Of a stretch of 64,000 nucleotides of DNA, positions 1-12,800 are shown piece by piece. Position 1 is the first letter of the stretch. Every line of letters begins with the position of its first letter. The notes beneath the pieces are model-generated. The model was not told the DNA's origin. It saw nothing but the letters and a program-made list of their open reading frames with translations, and did not search any database. The position numbers and the translations under genes were made by a program. The DNA is from Trissonchulus latispiculum. Taxonomy: Eukaryota > Nematoda > Enoplea > Enoplida > Ironidae. The DNA lies in the NCBI GenBank assembly GCA_030248195.1, contig JASAND010012704.1, positions 1-64,000 of the forward strand, given 5' to 3'.

Positions 1-733
1 AGCGGATGTGCATTTATCAATGCTGAATTCTATACAGATCTGTGTGAACACTAGTAAAATCTAATTGGATTTTATAATATTTACTTCATACTACATTGTA
101 AGGGTGTTTGCAGAAAATTGCGACCAAAGCTGGTTATAACCAGCTATGCCAAGTCAGTCAGTGTAAGCTGTCGCCCGCCAGAGTGCCTGAAGGCAAATTT
201 TGACAACGTAAAAACACATGTCCTACCTAGAGTACAATATAAACTAATTAAAATATAATTAATTAGTGGTTCAATCCAAAAATCGATTGCATTTTTGGAA
301 GTTTCTCACCAAGTGTGATGTGGGACATATAGTAGCTTAAGCCTGTACATGCTAGTTCAGCGGACACTCATAAAGGGTCAAACGAAAGTCTTTAGCTTAC
401 TGAGCTACTTTTGTCGTAGAATCACCCATCCAAACTAGCTGGAGTGAGTAGGGAAGAGGGTCATGATCTTATTATGTTAAGAATAAAATTTTTCAAAAGC
501 AGTTAAGTTTGGTGATTAAACTGGTGAACTGGGCAAATTTGTGTCATAGCACCACCCTGGCTTCTTTCGTCTATGTAAAAACTTTCTCAACCAGAATTAG
601 ACATATGCCAACACACATTCTTTTTTGTACAGATCATTTTTGTTATATATATACTTGTTTTATTCCCTTCTTTGCTCTTAAGAACATTGTGTTTCTTGTA
701 TAAATTATATATAATTCCTTCTTGTTGTTGTAG
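1..733. other. Partial intron 1 of PGGT1B
   Basis: No exon that would end in phase 2 before the 734 acceptor was found here. The N-terminal exon is therefore inferred to lie upstream. No repeat was recognised. Confidence 0.6.
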
Positions 734-858
734 GCTTACAATGTTGTTCTTCATTCTTTCTGGTCTAGATATAATTGACGCGCTTGGTGAAGTTGACAAA
801 GACCAGCGGCGCACTATCGTTGACTGGATTTATTCTCTCCAGATAGGAACCCGGGAAG
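734..858 (+). CDS. PGGT1B: PGGT1B exon 2
   Basis: Acceptor TAG at 731-733 and donor GT at 859. The exon enters in phase 2 and leaves in phase 1. It encodes LTMLFFILSGLD through WIYSLQIGTREG, matching the first helices of the alpha-alpha barrel. Confidence 0.93.
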
Positions 859-3800
859 GTATTATAGGGGGCGCGATATATATATACGTAGCGATAATGT
901 GGATGTAAATGGCGCTGCGTGGCCCTTAGATACCCATTCGAGCACCGTGCCAGCTAAATAATATTCAACGAAACTAGACAAATTTTGTTTGGAATCAGCA
1001 CGACGAGTGTATACTACATGTAGCAAAAAAGTTTTGGTCAAAACTTCTAAATTTTCAACCTTGAAAATTTTCCCTTCCGGACCGGTTAGGTCCGTTTGTT
1101 ATTTTGTAAGTGGAAATTTAAGTCACGCTAGAAGCACTTCTAACTCACAAATTGAAGATCTAGGCACTTGTAGCCGGTGAAGTTTGCACTTGCACTTGCA
1201 CTTACTTGCACTTAATCCGGAGGCTCGTTGTCACCAACAGCCGTTGGATTCCCCTGCTGAATCACTCGTCGCCACTGATTTCGGTCCTGGGCCACGTCAC
1301 GGATCAATTCCGGGAAGCTTCGCGCACAGACAGCTGCACCATATGCACTTTTCAGGTGTTTGAGGTCCGCCTGTACAGTTGATAGCCAGGTTTTCTTCGG
1401 GGCAGCTCGAACACATTTCCATTCTGGTGGTACAGCCATGTGCCAGATTTGGGCACAGAGTCGTTCCGTCGGCATGCGAGCAATGTGGCCCAGCCAGCGC
1501 AAACGAGACCGCCGGAGCCTTTCAGAGATGGTAAGTTGGTTGGAACAGAGCCTGCGGATTTCCCTATTCACAACTCGATCCAGAAGACTGACGCCCAAAA
1601 TGGAGCGTAAACAGCTCATCTGGAATACTTCTAGCCTTGATATGTTTGTGGCAAGAGGGCTCCAGGTTTCGCACCCATACAGAAGAATGGGAATGATACT
1701 GACATTGAAGATCTTCATTTTGGTTACAGGGTTTTTTTTTTGGTTGCGGACAAGTGTGCATTTTTTGTGCATTTTTAAAAAATAGTGTGCATTTTGGAAA
1801 AAATGTGTGCATTTTTAAAAAATTGCTTATTTTGAACTATAACGTACATTTTTGGCCGTAATTTTGTGTTCTACGCATTTTTGACTTCAACTGGAATCCT
1901 ACGCTTTAGTTGCTGTTTTGATGACGATTTTAAATCTTAACTGGTTAGCAATTTCTTCAAAGTAACGATAAAACCCGAGCTGAAATTACGTATTGGTGTA
2001 ATTCAGCCCTGTTCTGCGGGTAGCCATTTAATATATATCTAACGTATAAGTGTCTAAGTGTCTAATTTGGCTATCTCCCTACGACATATATATAATGCAG
2101 AAATTAGATTGAAAGTCGACGCCGGGGAGGTCTGTGGGCGGAGTTCCCCAGAAGTTGGGAATTTTTTGGAATTTTGAACACGAACGAAATTTTTATGAAC
2201 AATTTCTTACCATTTTAACAGATTAACAAACGGCAATAAGAGAGCTAGCATTGCACACGTCGAACCGTTGTAGAGGAAGAAAATGTGAAGAAATGCTTTA
2301 AGAAAAATTGGCTTAATCCAGCTTTTTATTTTTGACGATGAAGGAACGCACGATCCTAGCAGCCTCCGGAAGCTGCTGCTCTAGTTTTAGGGCGGAAACC
2401 TTTGCCGTCTTAGAAGGCCTCCGATGGATTAAAACCAACCGGAAACCCGAATGGTCAGAGATCAGAATCTGCTCTGACTCCAAATCTCTGATCACGAAGC
2501 TGCAATCCGGCCACCTGCGAGGAGACGGAAGCAAACTAATTTCTGAAATCTGGAAAGTCCTGCATCAGCTGGACGAACGGAGCATCCATTTCACATTTCA
2601 GTGGGTGCCGTCACACATAGGAATCAACGGAAATGAGCTGGCCGATGAAGCGGCTAAATTGGCTTCTACGCTGCCACAGGCAGATGTGCCTGTCGACTAC
2701 TCAACGGCAAAATCAACCATCAAGCGACACTACCGGAACGAGTCGTTGGAAAACCAGAAAACCTACGACCAGATGGGAATCTACAGTGGCCGGTCCAGAG
2801 CGGCCACCGCAGCGGAAATAACAATGACCAGAAAGGAGCGTGTTCTGTTGGCACAATTGAGAGCCAATGGTCACTGCAATCTACTGGCCCAATACCGACA
2901 CCGAATCGGTATCTCTGCTTCCCCGGCCTGTCCTAACTGTGGGCACCCGGAGGAAGATATCCTCCATCTTTTTATCCATTGTCCGGCCCATACGGCAATG
3001 CGCACCCGGCACCTTGGCCCCAACCCCACCATCTCGGTCCTTTCGGAGGAGCCCCGGGCGGTCCTGGAGTTCCTCAAGGGTGTGGGGAGGTATTAACCTC
3101 TCCAATCATATTGGGACCCTCCCAGACGATCCAGGAAATCACAACACAACAACAAGGAACGCACACTAGTATAAATATATACTTACAATCTAAAGCAAAA
3201 ATATTTCAATATATAATTAGTGGCTTTAGGGGGGAAGAATAAAACAAAGAAAGGTTGTAGCGACGTTGCCATGACCGAAAAATTGTACGTAAGAAAAAGC
3301 GGGGGTCTGGGGGCGGCAGCCCCCAGCTAAAAGCCAGAGCTTTTTTTAAAATTTAAAACACTTTGGAAATTTTTTAGAGCATTTTGTGGTTAGCGGAAGC
3401 AAAATTTGACTGTGCATTTATGTGTGCATTTTTAAATTCGAGTGTGCATTTTGGAAAAAAAGTGTGCATATGCACAGTAAAATGCACAAAAAAAAACCCT
3501 GTTTTGGTAGGCATTGGAACGTCGTGACGGCACCATAAACGACTGGATAGACGCTTGAAAGTGCTGCTTGCTTTGCCGATCCGAAGTACGATATCGTCTG
3601 AGGGGGCTATACTCGTGGCACTTATGACAGAACCCAGGTAACAGAAGGACTCGACGACTTCGATGGGCTCACCGTAGACCTGTAGACCGGTATTTGGGAA
3701 TGGACAGACATAGCTTTGGTCTTTGATGGTTTGATTTTGAGTCCAACACTGCCCGCAAACCGAATGAGCCGATCGAGCAGACTCTGCAATGATACAGAAT

Positions 3801-6800
3801 CAGGTTGTAGCAACACGATATCGTCCGCATAGCCGAGGTCAGCGACGATCAAACTATCACCTACCAGAACTCCATCCGCATTATCGTCAACAGTTTTGGT
3901 GATGACCCAGTCCAATACCAGATTAAACAGGAGTGGGGACAATATACATCCCTGGCGTACACCCGTGCGGACAGCAAATACAGGTGACAGCCCATCCTGG
4001 GTTCGCACACAGGAGGTATATTCAGCATAGAGATCCATAAGAATGGTAACGAAGAGTCGGGGCAAGCCACATCTGCGGAGAATATCCCACATCGACTGTT
4101 GATGGACACTATCAAATGCTGCCGCAAAATCGACGAAACAGACAACGGTAGCTTGTCCATACCTGATCCGTCGTTCCATAACCTGGCGAAGGGCAAATAT
4201 TTGGTCGGTGCAGCCTCTTCCTCGTCGAAAACCACCCTGTCGTTCACGCAGCCTAGATTCGTACAAATTCTGCATTCGAGTGGAGGTGAAGTTTGGTTTT
4301 TCTGAGAGTTAGTACTGGGTTTACTTTACTGGGGGGGGGGCGGGGGGGCGCCCCCCCACTTTTTGGGTTCGCCCCCCTCCACTCGAGCACCTCCCCCCCA
4401 CTCGGCCCCACCCCCACTTTTTTGGGCTTCCCCCCCCACTCACCCTAAGGTGCCCGGAAATTGCCACATTTTTAGGTTTTTTGGTCAAAATTATCAAAAT
4501 TTTTCCGGCTTCGCCGGAAATTTTTGATCAAAAACCGCCTTTTTTGGTGCTAAAACTTGATTTTTGGGCACTTTTAAGCATAGTTATAGCAGTGTATGTG
4601 AAAAACAGGCTATTTATACAGCATTTTTAGCATTTTTGTCCCATTTTATTTCCCCCCCCCCCACTTTTCGACCTCCCGCCCCCACTAGTGGGGGGGGCGC
4701 CCCACTCTCCCCCCCACTTATTTTTGCCTAAAATAAACCCAGTAGTATATGTGTTAAATACCTTTTGGACAATTTTCCGCTGCTCGACCCGGCCGGCAAC
4801 CTGTGTTGCTGGCCAAAAGTGGCCTGAGCCTGACCGCTGAGATGAGCAAAAAAGGCCAATTTTGTGTAACGGCAACAGGGCTTAGGGAAAAAGCTAGAGG
4901 GACGCGGCTTGTTGCATAAGATACTTTGGGATAGGCATATTGTCATAACGATGGCGATTTTCGGTATGTGGCGGGATCGTCCGGCCCAAAGTTGGTTCGA
5001 CCAAATAGCCATTTTGGAAAAATATCTAGGTCCCAACTGTACAGAAAATAGTCAAAAATAGGCCTAAATATAAGACGCATATAAGGGTTGTCGGGTTCGT
5101 TGTACACGAATAGCGTAGTCGCTGTGCTGGGCGGTGCTGCTATCGTGTTGTACTGTTATGCTGCAACCATAGCACGCTGCCTGTGACTTACTGTAAACGA
5201 CTAAACATATGAAACTTGGTGATAATTGGGTCTGTAGTGAGGGGAAACTGTAGCTTGACGGTGAGTCCATAGTCTGCTAATATAAAGTGCACCAGCTCCT
5301 TTATTTCCTGTTCCTCAGAAGATGAACCGTCAGTCCAGATTCTTACATTTGGTGTCCAGGGCAGATCAACAGTTAGGGACTGGAAATAGCTTACGATTTC
5401 TTCTGGATTCTTTCCCTTAATTTCCTCTGTTTCCGTGATAATTATATATAGGCTTATAATTATCTTCCCATGAAGGATCTGGTGGGAGGACTGCGATCGG
5501 TTCCACTGGATACTGGTTGATTTCGGCTACCACTGGCAGTTCTTCTGCTGCTTCTCTCCAATATTTAACCCACTTCAATCTTCCCGGGATTTTTCCACTA
5601 CGGACGTGTGTGGATTTGAATCCGGTAGAGCCTTCTATTTGAAGTAGGAGGAAGCTAACTTCTGGTCCAGAACCAGATCGATCGGCGGCAGATTTGCCTC
5701 CAGAAGGGTCCCGTCAGTAGGGACAGTCCTGGTACAGCCTGATACAATGCGGGCCGCCTGACTATTGATTACTTCTAGTTGCTTGATTGGATTGGATTCC
5801 GCTGCCGATGGTCCCCAGGCAGCGAGTCCGTAGTCGATTAGGGATCTGGCATAGGCTAGATAGACCGTTCGCAGACTTTCCTTTTGCAATCCTGGGCTTA
5901 TTCTAGTGGGGGCGGTGGGGGGCCCCCATAAACACCCTCCCCCCCAAAAATCGGTCCCCCCCCAAAAAAATCGCCCCCCCCCAAAAAAAGTGGGTGCCCC
6001 TTTTGGTACCAAATTTTGCCCTGAAAAAATCGCTCAGAAGGCCAAATTTTCAAAAATTTTCCGGCTTCGCCGGAGATTTTTACTCAATTTTTGCCCTTTT
6101 CAACACTAAATCTACTTATTTTTGCTATGAAAATCAACTTTTATAGTACGTATATGCCAGAAAAATAGCGCTATTTTTAGCATATTTTTCGAAAAATTTT
6201 CGCCCCCCCCCAAAAATTCCTTGCCCCTCGGACCTAATTGTTAAGATACAGTAGTAGCTTCGCACTTGTCTACGTTGACTTTCATTTTCCAATAGTCCGA
6301 CCACTCCTTAACTGCAGCCATAAAGGTAAAAGGCGGTTTACCCCAGGAGATATCTCCGTCCTGCCACAGGACGTGGGGTTGCCGGTGCTCATCCCCGGAT
6401 TCTCAGCCGTAGAGCCTGGGGTGTCACCTCAAATGATGACTGCAGCCGTGGAAGGGGGGCGGCCCTTCTACACAGAGTCCTGTTACCTTCCTACCGTAGT
6501 GGTACCCATTTACCGACCAGTTAAGGATGCATAGCTTGGTTGGCTAGAGTCGGGAAAGCTTTGTGGCCTCTGTGGATCGAACCACCGACAGTAAGATCGG
6601 AAGTTCTGACCAGCGCCTTCGATCACTCGGCCATCCCGTCACAATAGCCCGGTTGATCAAGCGCTCCGCTGCAGCAATTTGGTTGTGGCTGGTCCAGATG
6701 GCGAGATCGTCAGCGAACAGGCTAACACTGATGTCCTCCGGTAGCCTGGACACCAGGTCATTGATGTAGACCAGACCGTGAATAGGGTGGGGGACAGCAC

Positions 6801-9800
6801 TGCGCCCTGCGGGAATACTGAGTATCCCTTTAAAGAGAAGTTGTGGCTGGGCTGGAGGCGAGATTCTTGTAGGAGAATAATATCAATTGGATTACCCTCC
6901 TGTGCAGAGTCATAAAGGAACTTAAGTTCAGCTCTCCTTTGACGCGCACTGCTACAGTTCCACTGCAGTAGATTGATGCGCTGCGGGGCAATAACTGTAG
7001 GAGGCCTCTGTCGAGATCGTCGGGCCTTCGATCGTCCGGTCTTCTCCCTCCAGGAGAGACCACCTTGTGGGTCGCTGAAGGGCTAGGTTGTTGAGATCTA
7101 GGGTTATCAAGGTCTTCCGCTGCACAGTAACAGCAAGTTAAAAGGGTCCCAGTATCCGCTATCTGCCTTACTTCCGGGACTGACAGTTCAGCGCAGTTAC
7201 GGTGGTACCAATAGTTGCACGAAGCACATTGTATGCTCCAGGTATTGCACGGAATGTTTGTGCGGCATTCGCCACGGCCGTACGGTACAGGGGGTTTGAA
7301 GGTGCTGGGTATGGGTGTACATCGCCTTCCATAAGGAGCAGGAGTAGGCAGGTAAGAGCTACTGCTGCAGAGGAGCAGCGCACGACCGGCTTGGGCACGC
7401 CCCTACACAAAAACCCGACCCTGGTCTTGGGAAGATGGGGAGGGCTAGTCGGGGGGGGGGGCTGGCAGCGCTTCCCACATGCAGGTTGGATTCCCAGGGA
7501 GAATCCTCTCCACCACATAAAGGTTGCAATCGTTGGAAAGGAATGGAACAGTCTCGGACTCGCCCATCAAAAAGTGTCGGTTTTCGATAAAAACCCGAAT
7601 TTTTGGAATAATCAGATTTCAGAAAAATTCAAATATGTTATGAAAACTAATTAACAAGGTGCGGAAATCATAATTCTTCTTCCTTAGCGGCCGGCGGAGC
7701 GTATCCATATGGGGAGCCTCCGCCTCCAGGCCCAGCACACGCCTTAGCAAGACAGACCGCAAAAAGGACACCCGGAATAGGGCAATAGAAGAGCGTCACC
7801 CGCTCGGCAGCATAATTTAAGGTCTGGAGGTATCCAGCTTCAACATGACTGCAGCTGGGCTTTTTCTAGGCGAAAAAAAGTGGGGGGGGAGCCCACTAAT
7901 GGAGGGGAACCCAAAAGTGGGGGGGGGAATCTAAAGTGGTCTAAAATCGCTAAAAATGCAGTAAAAATAGCCTGTTTTCTACATATACTGCTATAACTAT
8001 GCTTAAAAGTGCTTAAAAATTGAGTTTGAGTAGTAAAATAGACGATTTTTGACCAAAAAATTCCGGCGGAGCCGGAAAAATTTTGAAAATTTTGACCAAA
8101 AATCCTTACAATTTGGCATTTTCAGGGCACCTTATAGTGAGTGGGGGGGGGGAAGCCCAAAAAAGTGGGGCGCCCCCCACCCTCCATCCACTAAAAAAAG
8201 CCCAGCTGAAGTTAGAAAGAGAAAGGAGAGGATCAGTCATGCCCCGCAGCATTGGAAACCATTTAGTGCCGCTGACCAGAAGGATGACAGGGGACACCTT
8301 GTGACCTGTGGAGATTTGTATTTGATGGTATCCGTATCTTCACGTGCTGTTGTAGACATCACAATGTGATGATCATCACCGGTGCAAGGTGCAAAGTGTT
8401 AGCCAGGAAACTTAGTTAAAAACAACTCAGCCAAATTGCCAGAAGGTGTCTCAAAACATGGTCGACATCACGACGGATGACCTCTCCTCCTTTTTAAGAA
8501 ACGTGCTTCATCGGCGTTGCCATATCTGGCAACAAGCCCGAGAGCAGGACAGCACAGATCTCCAATCCAAAAACAACGGCAAAAGCAGCCGTTGCACCAA
8601 AGTGAGACGAACTCCAAGTTTGCTGTTTAATGATATAGCCTAATACTGGTGGAAGCACGTCGATTGAGTTTGCGCTGTCTCGCGGTCCTTCCTTAGAATC
8701 AGCATGGCAGCGTTATACTCCAGAACCCACAAGTAGGCAAACGTTCAAGTTACATATCTAAAGTCTGACCAAAAAATGTAGGGAGCGAAATTGTTTTGTT
8801 TATACTGAATTACCGGTACATTTTTGCTGCAGCAATGTATATATTTTCTGAACCGTCATGGCATGAACTTTCTTTTGGTTGAAGAAAATTTTAAAAAAAT
8901 TCATCAAAAGAAGCCGATTTCTTAAGTTTTGAAAGATCAGCTGAAGTCAGGAACTAGCCGTTCGGGGGAAAATTAGCCCATGTCCCACACATTTTGAATC
9001 CCGAATATCAGCTCATTTCGTCAAAAATTGCGATAGTTATTCAATTTTTTCGATTTTCAAAATCCTTTGAGATTTGCCGCTTTTCCAAATTTGACTGGCT
9101 ATTACTCGCGACTCACTCAATGCAAAAATTTTTTAATTGGAGTTTCAGGACCGCTTACATGTCAGCTTTCATGTGATATATGTGGTTTTTCAAAATTTGA
9201 GAATAGATTTTTTCGAAAAATACCACTTTTTGACCCAAAATTTCGACAATGCGAATCAGCAAACATGGGTAAAAATAACATTATCATAAAGTTTAATCTG
9301 AGCTGAATCCAACGATATAAAGTTTTCGTGGCTACGGCTTAAATTGCTCGTAATCATTGCTATCAAAGCTGACACGTAAGCGGTCCCGAAAATCCAATTA
9401 AAAGTTTTTGCATTGAGTGAGTCGCGAGTAATAGCCAGTCAAAGTTGGAAAAGCGGCAAAGATCAAAGGATTTCGAAAATCGAAAAAATTGAATAACTAT
9501 CGCAATTTTTGACGAAATGAGCTGATATTCGGGATTCAAAATGTCTGGGACATGGGCTAATTTTCCGTCGAACGGCTAGTTTCTGACTACAACTGATATT
9601 TCAAAACTTAAAAAATCGGCTTGTTTTGATGAATTTTAATTTTTTTAAAAATTTTCTTCAACCAAAAGAAAGTTCATGCCATGACGGTTCAGAAAATATA
9701 TACATTGCTGCAGCAAAAATGTACCGGTAATTCAGTATAAACTAAACAATTTCGCTCCCTACATTTTTTGGTCAGACTTTAATACTAAATCACATAAAAA

Positions 9801-12800
9801 AACTGTATGAAACTAAATTTAAGCCCAGGATTGAAAGTGTCGGTCTCTGAATCTCAAAGTCCTTAGTCTCTCTCATCCATGAGCAGAGATGAACACCGGA
9901 AAGACAGTGCCTTCGGTTTCTTCGGAAAAATCTCAACTGACTTTTCAACTCACCATCCCCCATATTACTTTTTCGTGTACTCGTACTTATGTGCATAGTA
10001 GATATTCCCATTGTAAAAGCACCTACAGCTCGTTTTGAGCTGTCTTTTCCAGTATTTTAATATGAATATTATATTTGGGTATAAGTTGTTTTAGTATCTT
10101 CTCCTCGTCGTGGCGGCTTTCGTGGCACCAAAACGAACAGTGATTCTACTTCGAGGTACGTAAACTTTGGTATCGTCACAATACTAATTTTTGTGTATTC
10201 TTGTTTCTGTAACCACTGTTACGGATTGCTTCGAGAGAAATATTCTAAATTCAGTAAATTTGGTCGAATTTCGCTTGAAGTAAAACCCAAGATGCATAAG
10301 AGTGAATATGAGTCAAAACTTCAAATGTGCCACACCTTAATAACTTAACTGCTACCAATTTGTACCGACTGCAACTGAGGAAAGCGGTTTTTTTAAGAAA
10401 CACTGTCATGTTGCATAGCTGATGTATTTTAGGTTGTAAAATAGCGATGCATTTTGACACAATGTCCAATGTGGTCTGTACTCTGCTATGTACGCTGCAT
10501 AAGTACGTAGAGTTTTATTTTTCACTACAGGGTGCACAAGCTTGATTCAGGTCATTTAGCCATGGGCTATACAGGTCTTTGTTGTCTCCTCATCCTCGGT
10601 GATGATCTCAGTCGGTTGGACAAGCTGGGAGTCTTAGCCAACATGAAAGCTTGTCAACAGTGTGATGGTAGGTATGTAAAGTGTATTGATCTTTCTAAGA
10701 AGAATAGTCTACGTATATACTTACTGTATGGGAGAGTGAATTTTCGTGATAGAATTAACCCTTTGCTGTTTTGCTGCCAATAATGTTTCATGATGTTCTG
10801 TCTTGTTGTCCAGATTTTTTATTTTAGTGTTTCTTGTATGCCAGACGCAGGGGAAAATGACATGAGATTTGTGTACTGCGCTTGTGCCATATCGTATATG
10901 CTGCAGGATTGGCGGGCGTTGTCTGTGTCGAAGCTGTTGCACTTCATTCAGGAAAGTCGGGTATGTAGTGGTTCTGTACTGCCTTGGTTTATATTGGATT
11001 ATAATTGCCAGTGAAGTTGTGGTTGTGATGCATGTTATCAACGAATTAATTTTCATAACTTTGCAATTGCGCTGTAATTTTTTCAGACTTATGAAGGAGG
11101 TTTTGGACAGTCTCCTGGTCTGGAAGCTCATGGTAAGTACGCAACAAGGTTATTGTCCGGCCGACAGGGCTGTCTGTCCTGGGATGAGCACCGGCACCCT
11201 AAACCCTGACAAGGGTAGGAGAATTCTCCGGGGGTTACCTTTACCTTTTTTACTCACAGTTGCGTAGTCAAAAATTTGCCCCCCCAATGTCTTCCCAACC
11301 GAAGGCGCCCCCCCCCAAAGAAACTTTACTAGAATATGCTCAATTTATAATATAACTTCAAAACGAAAACTTTCTCCAACCAAAGCTCCGAAAGAAGCTT
11401 ACTGCTAATTAGGGGGAAAGTCCAGGAATGCCCATCTTTTGCCTTTCTAGTAAGTAGGAAGAAGGAAGTACGAGTATATTATCCGTTCCAGACCGCTGAC
11501 TGATGTCTCCAAATATATGTACTAATTCTGCTTGACTAAGGGTTGTACTGTTGGAGCTGTTTTTATAATTTTTTGTGAACTGTGTCAAAATGATTTTGAT
11601 TGCCTTCGTCCCTCAACTGGACTGACGCAAAGTCCTTATTAAATAAAATTGGTGATTTCAAGACTACAGCTGAAATTTAAGATTTTTCGAATGTGTGTAT
11701 TATAGTTATATAATATGTTGACTACATTTTTATTGGCTAACTTGGCAAAACAGGCTATATCTATACAATGTTTGGTGTATTTTTCTCTTATCATTGTCTA
11801 AAATAAGCTGCCCACCAGTTTGTTCTATGCACATGCCTAAGGGCATTATTTATTGCAGGTGGCTCAACCTACTGTGCTGTAGCGTCATTAAAAATGCTTA
11901 ATGATCAGAACTGTAACTCAGAGGACTTGATATCCATTCTGCCAAACGCGAGAGACTGTGATGTGCTGAGACGATGGTGTGTGTGGCGACAGACTGAAGG
12001 TTTCAACGGTCGACCTCACAAACAAGATGACTCTTGCTACTCGTTTTGGATATGTGCCACTTTAGAAGTACGTACGTACGTAGGTATATTTACTATGCCT
12101 GAATAAGTTTGACTGTTCGTGTACGATAACATCTCCGTTGGTTTCTGCGCTGATTGAAAATGTGCCGTAAGCTGCATTATCTGTGTTCCCTTACAGATTT
12201 AGTGAGTGAGAGGAAATATCCAGTGTTGGAAATAATTTGGCATTTTAGAACGAGTGTACATAATTTACGTCGTCGTGACGTGTTTAATTCTGTACATAGT
12301 GAAATGTTGTAATTCTATTTATTACACAAACTTACTTTCAGATGTCATTTTGCTTTCAATAGATTTTGTTGGCTCTTGTTAGCTGTTACGATCTTATTTT
12401 TCTAGATTCTAAACGGAATCGATTTAGTTGACAGGGAAAAGGCAATCGAATTTACACTGAGCACTCAGGATGATCGGACAGGCGGCTTTGGGAAATATGC
12501 TGATTCTTTGCCAGGTATTTCTGCGTTTATATTTATTTTCTTCGTTAATTTTGTTAATTGAGATACGATTTTAAGTCTGTCATATAGAATATGTATACGA
12601 GGCTGTGTTAGAAAATGTTTGTGTTATTATAGAGTGGCGCCTTTTTAAAAAATATACATTGCTTTGGTCAAAAAGTTCAGTAGTTCATAAAATTCTGTAC
12701 AAATCCCTCCTTGGAAAATTTTGGGGAATTTTCAAATTTTCCTGTTGTTCCTGTTGTGCATTCTTTCCATTATTGTAAATGTGAAGGAGTTTCTTTTGAG

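Larger units (their letters stand above)
1182..4275 (-). pseudogene. RTE-group LINE, degenerate, interrupted
   Basis: This is a non-LTR retrotransposon on the minus strand. The 4275-3622 part is reverse transcriptase, with GGFRRGRGCTDQIF, FVDFAAAFDSVH, GVRQGCILSPLLFN and the catalytic LGYADDIVLL. After a frameshift the C-terminal domain continues through 3502, is broken by an inserted DNA element (1727-3501), and resumes at 1726 with MKIFNVSIIPILLYGCETW and LRWLGHIARMP down to 1212. Across the insertion the peptide continues without loss (RHDVPMPTK, then TKMKIFNVS). The 3' end is a short AAGTGC-type tail at 1182-1211, typical of RTE-like elements. The endonuclease domain is missing or unrecognisable. 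Confidence 0.85.
5290..7518 (-). pseudogene. PHD-finger / RNase H LINE, internally deleted and interrupted
   Basis: Read from 7518 downwards. LLLLMEGDVHPYPAP, typical of the region ahead of LINE endonucleases, is followed by a PHD-like zinc finger in another frame (IQCASCNYWYHRNCAELSV, about 7240-7170). The endonuclease start (INLLQWNCSSARQRRAELKF, about 6980-6925) follows. At about 6808 the endonuclease KGYSVF joins directly to reverse transcriptase GAVLSPTLF, so roughly a whole domain is deleted. FADDLAIWTS follows at about 6710. A SINE (6322-6643) and a G/C-run MITE (5892-6235) then split the thumb region. The C-terminal part (5890-5635, RTVYLAYARSLIDYGLAAW) and an RNase H start (WTDGSS, about 5310-5330) end it. 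All parts carry frameshifts. Confidence 0.75.

Noticed and set aside
3225..3240. SGFRGEE as the missing PGGT1B exon
   Set aside because: Acceptor phase is wrong and it lies inside an inserted transposon; the exon at 10095-10155 fits both phases.
6573..6643. A functional tRNA-Ser/Leu gene
   Set aside because: A and B boxes are present, but the acceptor stem does not close and the unit continues into a roughly 230-base tail inside a LINE; it is a SINE head.
10668..10669. GTAGGT as the donor of PGGT1B exon 4
   Set aside because: It shifts the frame into exon 5; the donor four bases later keeps it.
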